From Heliobacterium chlorum (GTDB lineage Bacteria; Bacillota; Desulfitobacteriia; Heliobacteriales; Heliobacteriaceae): DNA of 64,000 bases. The stretch is taken from positions 49,484-113,483 of the forward strand of contig NZ_JACVHF010000012.1 of assembly GCF_014502795.1 (NCBI RefSeq). Reading direction: 5' to 3'. The notes beneath the pieces were generated by a model, which had not been told where the DNA came from, made no database searches, and saw nothing but the letters and a program-made list of their open reading frames with translations. The translations under genes were made by a program, and so were the position numbers. Each line of letters begins with the position of its first letter. Position 1 is the stretch's first letter. Shown here one piece after another: positions 57,829 through 64,000 of the stretch.

Positions 57829-59060
57829 CCCATGGCGTCGGAACGAAAGGCAAAGGTCCCGCCGCCTACCTGCTGCTTGAAGACGGCACCTTGTACAAAG
57901 GCCTTCCCTTTGGCTACCGGGGCGGCAGCAACTCCGGCGAAGTCGTCTTCAATACAGGCATGACGGGCTACCAGGAGGTCCTCACGGACCCGTCCTACGC
58001 CGGACAGATCGTCACCATGACCTATCCCCTCATCGGCAACTACGGCATCAACTCAGGCGATGCCGAATCGGTCCGCCCGCAGGTGCGGGGCTTTATCGTC
58101 CGGGAGGCTTGCGCCCGCCCGTCGAACTACCGGTCCGAAAAAACGCTGGACCATTACTTAGCCCAGTATGGGATTCCCGGCATCGCCGGCATCGATACCC
58201 GGTCCTTGACCCGCCGCATCCGCGAGTACGGCACCTTGCGAGGCGCCATCATCAACCAAGCCGCCCGTGAGGAAGGCTGGGAAGGGGAAGCCCTGCAAAC
58301 GCTCCGCCGCGGCGGCCGGGTGAACCTCGTAGAACTGCAGGAACAGATGGAAGCGTCTGCCCGGGAGTACTGGACGGAACAACTGAAATCGGTCCAAAAG
58401 CTCCTCGTCGCCGGACCCCACCTGGTTCGATCTGTCACGACACCGCAAGCCTACGTCATCCCCGGCGACGGCTACCGCGTCGCCGTCCTCGACTTCGGCA
58501 TCAAAGAAAACATCTTGCGCATGCTCAAAGCGCTCGACTGCCACCTGATGGTCTTCCCGGCCGATACACCGGCTGAAGAGATCGCCAGCGCCGCCCCGGA
58601 GGGCCTCTTTTTAAGCAACGGCCCGGGAGACCCGACAGACGTGCCCGAAGCAATCGAAACCGTCCGGGCCTTCTTAAACGGGACGGCAGCGCCGCTGCCC
58701 ATCTTCGGCATCTGCCTCGGCCACCAGCTCACGGCCCTCGCCGCCGGCGCTGACGCCTACAAGCTCAAGTTCGGCCACCGGGGTGCCAACCACCCCGTCA
58801 AGGACCTGCGCACGGGCCGGGTCTTCATCACGTCCCAAAACCACGGCTATGCCATTGACGAGGCTACCTTACCGAAAGAACTCGTCGTCAGCCACCGCAA
58901 CGCCAACGACGGCACGGTCGAAGGCTTGCGCCACATCCATCTGCCTGTCTACTCGGTGCAGTACCACCCCGAAGCGGCCCCGGGCCCGGAAGACTCGGCC
59001 TACTTGTTTGACGAATTTATCGCCAACATGGCCCAGCGCACCCAGAAGGCCCTGGCGTAA
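57825..59060 (+). CDS. carA: Carbamoyl-phosphate synthase small subunit
   Basis: CarA hydrolyses glutamine to give ammonia for carbamoyl phosphate. The 411-residue product has the N-terminal domain ([19 protein letters not shown]) and a class I glutamine amidotransferase domain with catalytic C297 in FGICLGHQ and the downstream His-x-Glu in [11 protein letters not shown] 57825 overlaps the argD stop codon and has AGGAGGG upstream. The upstream in-frame ATG at 57669 is inside argD. Confidence 0.97.
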   Translation: MTHGVGTKGKGPAAYLLLEDGTLYKGLPFGYRGGSNSGEVVFNTGMTGYQEVLTDPSYAGQIVTMTYPLIGNYGINSGDAESVRPQVRGFIVREACARPSNYRSEKTLDHYLAQYGIPGIAGIDTRSLTRRIREYGTLRGAIINQAAREEGWEGEALQTLRRGGRVNLVELQEQMEASAREYWTEQLKSVQKLLVAGPHLVRSVTTPQAYVIPGDGYRVAVLDFGIKENILRMLKALDCHLMVFPADTPAEEIASAAPEGLFLSNGPGDPTDVPEAIETVRAFLNGTAAPLPIFGICLGHQLTALAAGADAYKLKFGHRGANHPVKDLRTGRVFITSQNHGYAIDEATLPKELVVSHRNANDGTVEGLRHIHLPVYSVQYHPEAAPGPEDSAYLFDEFIANMAQRTQKALA

Positions 59061-59080
59061 CGAAAGAGGAGGAACACCCC

Positions 59081-62000
59081 TTGCCGAAAGACCCTACACT
59101 GAAAAAAGTCCTCGTCATCGGGTCGGGACCCATCATCATCGGGCAGGCGGCGGAATTCGACTATGCCGGCACCCAGGCGTGCAAAGCCTTGAAAGAAGAA
59201 GGCCTGGAAGTCGTTCTCGTCAACTCCAACCCGGCGACCATCATGACCGATGCGAACATCGCCGATCATGTCTATATTGAACCGCTCAACGTGCCCTCGC
59301 TGACCCGCATCATCGACCAAGAGCGTCCCGACGGCCTGCTGCCCACCCTCGGCGGCCAGACCGGCCTGAACCTGGCGGTGGCCTTAAGCCAAGCGGGCGT
59401 CTTGGAAAAATATCAGGTGCGCCTCTTGGGCACCTCCATCGAAGCCATCAAAAAGGCTGAAGACCGGGAACTGTTCAAGCAGACGATGCAGGACCTCAAT
59501 GAGCCGATCCCGCTCTCGGACATCGTCTCCAACTTAGACCAGGCGGTCGCCTTCGCCAACAAGACCGGCTACCCATTGATCATCCGCCCCGCCTACACCT
59601 TAGGCGGCACCGGTGGCGGCATCGCCCACAACGAAACGGAACTGCTCACCATCTGCGACATGGGCCTCAAGAAGTCCATGATCGGCCAAGTCCTCTTAGA
59701 GCAGAGCGTCGCCGGCTGGAAAGAGATCGAATACGAAGTGATGCGCGACGCCAACCACAACTGCATCACCATCTGTAACATGGAAAACTTCGACCCTGTC
59801 GGCATCCACACAGGCGACTCCATCGTCGTGGCGCCGTCACAGACGCTCACCGATAAAGAGTACCAGATGCTGCGGACGGCGGCCTTGAAGATCATCCGGG
59901 AACTGAAAGTGGAAGGGGGCTGCAACGTCCAGTTCGCCCTCCATCCCTTCAAATGTGAATACATCGTCATCGAGGTCAACCCCCGGGTGAGCCGCTCATC
60001 GGCGTTGGCCTCCAAAGCGACAGGCTACCCCATCGCCAAGATGGCCGCCAAGATCGCCATCGGCCTCACCCTCGATGAGATCACCAACCCCGTCACCGGC
60101 AAGACGACGGCCTGCTTTGAGCCTACCTTGGACTACTGCGTCGTCAAAATCCCCCGCTGGCCCTTTGACAAGTTCGTCACGGCCGACCGGACGCTGACCA
60201 CCCAGATGAAAGCGACCGGCGAAGTCATGGCCATCGACCGCACCTTCGAAGGGGCGCTGCAAAAAGCGGTCCGTTCTCTAGAGACGGGCGTCTACGGCCT
60301 GCGCCTGCCCGGCGCGGCCACCTGGACCGACATCGAGATCGAAAACAAGCTGAAAAAAGCCGACGACGAGCGCCTCTTTGCCGTCGCCCAAGCGTTCCGC
60401 CGGGACTGGTCCGTCCGGGAGATCCACCAAATCTCCCAGATCGACCCCTGGTTTTTGGTCAAGATCAAAGGCCTCGTCGATTTCGAAGCCCAGCTCGAAA
60501 AGTGGCCTGTCGACGAAGAGGTGCTCCGCGAGGCGAAGGTGCTCGGCTTCTCCGACTACCAGATCGCTAAAATCGCCAATATCTCCACGCAACTCGTCCG
60601 GGAAGCCCGGAAGACCTATGACATCCTGCCGACCTACAAGATGGTCGACACCTGCGCCGCCGAGTTTGAAGCGGCCACCCCTTATTACTATTCCACCTAC
60701 GAGGAAGAAGACGAGGTCCGTCAAACGGAGGGCCAAAAAGTCATCGTCCTCGGCTCCGGCCCGATCCGCATCGGCCAGGGCATTGAATTTGACTACTGCT
60801 CGGTTCACGCCGCCTGGGCGCTGCGCGACTGCGGTGTCGAATCAATCATCATCAATAACAACCCCGAGACGGTCTCAACCGACTTCGATACGGCCGACAA
60901 GCTCTTCTTCGAGCCACTGGCTTTGGAAGACGTCTTGAACATCGTCGAGAAGGAAAAGCCCGAAGGCGTCGTCGTCCAGTTCGGCGGACAGACGGCCATC
61001 AACCTGGCAGCAGGCCTCCGCGAGCACGGCGTGAAGATCCTGGGCACGTCCTTAGAGGGCATCGACGCCGCCGAAGACCGCAAGAAGTTTGAAGCGCTCC
61101 TAAAAAGCCTAGGCATTCCCCAGTCGGAAGGAAAAACGGCGACGAGCGCCGCCGAAGCGAAAGCCATCGCCGAAGAACTGGGCTTCCCGGTCCTCGTCCG
61201 CCCGAGCTATGTCATCGGCGGCCGGGCCATGGAAGTCGTGGAAAATGTCAAAGACTTAGAGTCCTACATGGAGACGGCTGTCCGCATCAGCCCGAAACAC
61301 CCCATCTTAGTCGACAAGTACATCCGGGGCAAAGAGGTGGAAGTGGACGCCATCAGCGACGGCACCGATACCCTCATCCCCGGCATCTTCGAACACATCG
61401 AGCGGGCCGGCGTTCACTCGGGCGACTCCATGGCCGTTTACCCGCCGCAGACGCTCACCACGGCCGAGCGAGAGACCATCGTCGACTACACCTTGCGCAT
61501 CGCCAAGGCCTTGCAGGTGGTGGGCCTCTTAAACATCCAGTACGTCGTGGACAACCAGGGCAAAGTGTACGTGCTGGAAGTGAACCCCCGGGCTTCCCGG
61601 ACGGTACCCATCCTCTCGAAAGTCACCGGCGTACCGATGATCAAAGTGGCCGTGCAGATCATGCTCGGCAAGAGCCTGGCTGAACTGGGCTACGGCACCG
61701 GCCTCTGGCCTGAAACGGCTTATACGATCGTCAAAGCACCGGTCTTCTCCTTTGAAAAGCTGACCGATGTAGATATTTCCTTAGGACCGGAAATGAAGTC
61801 CACCGGTGAAGTGATGGGCGTCGACTTCGAACTGTCGTCGGCCCTGTACAAAGCCATGACCGGCGCCGGCATGAAGATCCCCACGAGCGGCACGCTGCTT
61901 GTCTCCGTCGCTGAGCGCGATAAGGAAGAAGTGGCCGGCCTCATCCGGGACTATGCCGACCTCGGCTTCAAGATCATCGCCACGCAGCAGACCGCATCAG

Positions 62001-62332
62001 CCTTGAAACGGGCAGGCATCACCGTCACCACTGTCAATACGGCAGACCACTCGCTGCAACTGCTCCTGGATCAGATCAAAGACGGCGCCATTCAACTGGT
62101 GATCAACACGCCGACCCGGGGCAAGGTGGCCGGCCGTCCCGGCTTCCGCATTCGCCGGGCTGCCTCGGAATACCGCGTGCCCTGCTTGACTTCCCTCGAC
62201 ACCGCTGGGGCGCTCTTAGAGGCCATCCGCATGATTCGCGATGGCAACCCGCCGAGCTACCAGGCAATGGGAAGCTACCAGGACGGAAATTCAGCGGCCT
62301 GGTGGGATAAGCTAAAGGAACTGGCCGGGTAA
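59081..62332 (+). CDS. carB: Carbamoyl-phosphate synthase large subunit
   Basis: CarB makes carbamoyl phosphate from bicarbonate, ammonia and two ATP. The 1083-residue product is full length. Its two homologous ATP-grasp halves begin at [19 protein letters not shown] and [19 protein letters not shown], and the C-terminal allosteric MGS-like domain starts near 935. It starts at TTG behind GAGGAGG. Its position inside the arginine operon suggests an arginine-linked enzyme. Confidence 0.98.
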   Translation: MPKDPTLKKVLVIGSGPIIIGQAAEFDYAGTQACKALKEEGLEVVLVNSNPATIMTDANIADHVYIEPLNVPSLTRIIDQERPDGLLPTLGGQTGLNLAVALSQAGVLEKYQVRLLGTSIEAIKKAEDRELFKQTMQDLNEPIPLSDIVSNLDQAVAFANKTGYPLIIRPAYTLGGTGGGIAHNETELLTICDMGLKKSMIGQVLLEQSVAGWKEIEYEVMRDANHNCITICNMENFDPVGIHTGDSIVVAPSQTLTDKEYQMLRTAALKIIRELKVEGGCNVQFALHPFKCEYIVIEVNPRVSRSSALASKATGYPIAKMAAKIAIGLTLDEITNPVTGKTTACFEPTLDYCVVKIPRWPFDKFVTADRTLTTQMKATGEVMAIDRTFEGALQKAVRSLETGVYGLRLPGAATWTDIEIENKLKKADDERLFAVAQAFRRDWSVREIHQISQIDPWFLVKIKGLVDFEAQLEKWPVDEEVLREAKVLGFSDYQIAKIANISTQLVREARKTYDILPTYKMVDTCAAEFEAATPYYYSTYEEEDEVRQTEGQKVIVLGSGPIRIGQGIEFDYCSVHAAWALRDCGVESIIINNNPETVSTDFDTADKLFFEPLALEDVLNIVEKEKPEGVVVQFGGQTAINLAAGLREHGVKILGTSLEGIDAAEDRKKFEALLKSLGIPQSEGKTATSAAEAKAIAEELGFPVLVRPSYVIGGRAMEVVENVKDLESYMETAVRISPKHPILVDKYIRGKEVEVDAISDGTDTLIPGIFEHIERAGVHSGDSMAVYPPQTLTTAERETIVDYTLRIAKALQVVGLLNIQYVVDNQGKVYVLEVNPRASRTVPILSKVTGVPMIKVAVQIMLGKSLAELGYGTGLWPETAYTIVKAPVFSFEKLTDVDISLGPEMKSTGEVMGVDFELSSALYKAMTGAGMKIPTSGTLLVSVAERDKEEVAGLIRDYADLGFKIIATQQTASALKRAGITVTTVNTADHSLQLLLDQIKDGAIQLVINTPTRGKVAGRPGFRIRRAASEYRVPCLTSLDTAGALLEAIRMIRDGNPPSYQAMGSYQDGNSAAWWDKLKELAG

Positions 62333-62380
62333 GGGGCGAAGTATTCCAGCCGGGAAAATCATCGCCGATTCCGCATAATC

Positions 62381-62415
62381 GCCGGGGCAGGGGATACCCC
62401 CAATATTGCCCCGGC
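62381..62415. other. GC-rich hairpin between carB and argF
   Basis: A perfect 9-bp inverted repeat, GCCGGGGCA (62381-62389) with TGCCCCGGC (62407-62415), encloses an inner GGGG/CCCC pairing. No T run follows, so it may be an attenuating or mRNA-processing structure. Confidence 0.5.
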
Positions 62416-62479
62416 TACATTAAGAACCCTTGCCATCGAACATATCGACACTGCAAAAAAGAAAGAGGGTTTTTTACCA

Positions 62480-63439
62480 ATGACAACGGAAACTAACCTG
62501 GTTGAACTGGATGAACGGATGCGGGGGCGGGATTTTCTTTCCCTCCACGACTTCACCCGTGATGAGATCTTCTACCTGCTTGACGTGGCGAAGGAATTGA
62601 AAGCCCTGCAAAAAGCGGGCAAGCCGCACCGCCTGCTCGAAGGCAAGACGCTCGGCATGATCTTTACAAAAAGCTCTACCCGGACCCGCGTGTCCTTTGA
62701 AGTGGGCATGTACCAGCTTGGCGGCTCGGCGCTCTTTTTGAGCTCCGCTGACATCCAGTTGGGCCGGGGCGAACCGATCAAGGATACGGCCCGGGTGCTC
62801 TCGCGCTATGTGGACGGCATCATGATCCGCACCTTCGCCCATGAAGACGTAGTCGAACTGGCCAAGTATGCCGATATCCCTGTCATCAACGGCCTGACGG
62901 ACCTGCTGCACCCCTGCCAGGTGCTGGCCGATCTGCTGACGATCGTAGAACATAAAGGCAAGACGGACGGCCTGAAGATGACCTACATCGGCGACGGCAA
63001 CAACATGGCCCATGAGCTCATGTACGGCGGCGCTAAAGCCGGCATGCATGTGGTCATCTGCACGCCCGAAGGCTATGAGCCCGATCCGGAAGTGGTTCGC
63101 CTGTCTACAGAGGATGCGAATGCAAACGGCGGCTCCATCACGCTGATGAACGATCCTGTGGAAGCATCGAAAGACGCAGACGTGCTCTATACGGACGTTT
63201 GGGCTTCCATGGGTCAAGAAGGGGAGGCCAATGTGCGGGCTAACGCCTTCCAAGGTTTTCAGATCAATGGTACAATCATGAAGGTAGCCAAGCCCGATAC
63301 GATCGTCCTGCACTGCCTACCGGCGCACCGAGGCGAGGAGATCACCGATGAGGTGATCGAGGGACCGAACTCGGTCGTTTTTGATGAGGCCGAGAACCGG
63401 CTTCATGCACAGAAGGCGATTATGGCGGTTGTGATGTAG
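62480..63439 (+). CDS. argF: Ornithine carbamoyltransferase
   Basis: ArgF makes citrulline from ornithine and carbamoyl phosphate. The 319-residue product has the carbamoyl-phosphate loop SSTRTR (residues 65-70), HPCQVLADLLT, and the ornithine-binding HCLPAHRGEE with C278. AAAGAGGG lies upstream of the ATG. It follows carB by 147 bases. Confidence 0.97.
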   Translation: MTTETNLVELDERMRGRDFLSLHDFTRDEIFYLLDVAKELKALQKAGKPHRLLEGKTLGMIFTKSSTRTRVSFEVGMYQLGGSALFLSSADIQLGRGEPIKDTARVLSRYVDGIMIRTFAHEDVVELAKYADIPVINGLTDLLHPCQVLADLLTIVEHKGKTDGLKMTYIGDGNNMAHELMYGGAKAGMHVVICTPEGYEPDPEVVRLSTEDANANGGSITLMNDPVEASKDADVLYTDVWASMGQEGEANVRANAFQGFQINGTIMKVAKPDTIVLHCLPAHRGEEITDEVIEGPNSVVFDEAENRLHAQKAIMAVVM

Positions 63440-63551
63440 CGACTAGCCTTCGATATGTAATCCGTTATTGTAAGTGTTCTTTTGCGAAATTAGTATTCAT
63501 GTTGGTGTTGGAATAAGCGAAAAGTCTTTAGCGTGACGTTGTGCTGAAAGC

Positions 63552-63725
63552 GGGGGTGCATTGGCTCCGCTCGCTAAAGGCTCCGCGGCTGTTCGCTTGG
63601 TTGCTTCGCGGGCGCGCCAAACCTCTGGGCTTTTCTGCATGTTAACCGTGGCGCGCTTTTCCGCTTAGCAACCGTCGCTCACGACGCCGCTCCGCCCAAA
63701 ACGCTCGCTGTGCCAATGCACCCCC
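63552..63725. repeat. Intergenic repeat with inverted ends, copy 2
   Basis: A 174-base element with perfect 14-bp terminal inverted repeats: GGGGGTGCATTGGC at the left and GCCAATGCACCCCC at the right. It closely matches 10653-10824 over its whole length and in the same orientation. The perfect ends suggest a mobile or once-mobile miniature element. Confidence 0.88.
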
Positions 63726-63749
63726 AGCTTTATCTAATATGAGACGTTT

Positions 63750-63777
63750 TTGAACCATAATGGACTCCTTTTATAAC
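63750..63777 (+). promoter_or_regulatory. Probable argG promoter
   Basis: TTGAAC (63750-63755) and TATAAC (63772-63777) lie 16 bases apart. The sequence TATAACGTTA around the -10 element and ATACAG at 63787-63792 recall the argC operator region, so a shared arginine repressor is possible. Confidence 0.5.
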
Positions 63778-63885
63778 GTTATTTTAATACAGTTTCTATT
63801 GGTCCATCTGCTGATTCCATAAGGGCAAATCGGCTTTAATAAGATAATCGATGGTATCGTTTCAGAATTGAAAGGAGCACTTGGA

Positions 63886-64000
63886 ATGTCTAAGAAAGTT
63901 GTTCTGGCTTACTCTGGAGGATTGGACACGTCCATCATCATTCCCTGGCTGAAAGAAAACTACGGCTACGAAGTTATCGCCATGGCGGCCGATTTGGGTC
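63886..64000 (+). CDS. argG: Argininosuccinate synthase (3' end cut off)
   Basis: Only the first 38 residues are in the window. They include the ATP-binding P-loop AYSGGLDTS, diagnostic of ArgG, which condenses citrulline and aspartate. AAAGGAG lies before the ATG. The gene continues beyond base 64000. Confidence 0.96.
   Translation, partial: MSKKVVLAYSGGLDTSIIIPWLKENYGYEVIAMAADLG

Larger units (their letters stand above)
63440..63885. other. Intergenic region between argF and argG
   Basis: A 446-base gap without a gene. It holds the second copy of the repeat element (63552-63725) and, after it, a probable argG promoter. The gap splits argG from the other arginine genes. Confidence 0.7.

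Overview
The window is a bacterial chromosome segment from a low-to-mid GC Gram-positive of the class Clostridia. The evidence is the Firmicutes-type spc/alpha ribosomal operon with adk, map and infA inside it, the zinc forms of S14 and adenylate kinase, EcfA1-A2-T followed by truA-rplM-rpsI, a CIRCE-controlled groESL, CwlD and an S-layer-homology protein. The mix of sigma-54 regulation, AmmeMemoRadiSam genes and CwlD would suit a Peptococcales or Heliobacteria-like spore-forming lineage, but that is an inference from gene content.

Layout. 1-10,395: end of the ribosomal protein operon (rplN partial to rplQ) with secY, adk, map, a KOW-domain gene, infA and rpoA, closed by a terminator. 10,396-10,971: non-coding, with a repeat that has inverted ends; a second copy lies at 63,552. 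10,972-15,429: ECF transporter module, truA, rplM and rpsI, then a strong terminator. 15,618-42,247: a very large chemosensory locus. A PAS histidine kinase and an NtrC-type sigma-54 activator come first. A long intergenic region follows, with paired GTAC-containing palindromes and a near-consensus sigma-54 promoter. Then 22 co-directional genes end at a 21-bp-stem terminator. 42,281-44,265: a DUF192 gene and, as the only minus-strand gene, a protein that joins a class III nucleotide cyclase domain to a CD-NTase-like nucleotidyltransferase domain. 44,553-46,832: groES-groEL with promoter, CIRCE and terminator. 46,875-53,079: cwlD, an SLH protein, a Memo/AMMECR1 fusion with its radical SAM partner, and an EamA-type exporter. 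53,108-64,000: arginine biosynthesis genes argC-J-B-D-carA-carB-argF, then the second repeat copy and the start of argG.

How the genes fit together. The chemosensory block holds two CheA kinases, a soluble receptor built of two MCP signalling domains, a membrane receptor, a triple-CheW scaffold, a single CheW, CheB, CheR, four stand-alone receiver proteins and two CheX-type phosphatases. Embedded in it are RsbR-, RsbS- and RsbT-like proteins, an RsbT-like/PP2C fusion, another histidine kinase, an Hpt protein without a kinase core, a HEAT-repeat protein and a STAS protein. It looks like a chemosensory array wired to a stressosome-type partner switch, under sigma-54 control by its own upstream two-component pair. 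No flagellar or pilus genes and no sigma factor gene lie in the window, so the output is unknown. This locus is the best candidate for an undescribed system; the cyclase/CD-NTase-like fusion is the second.
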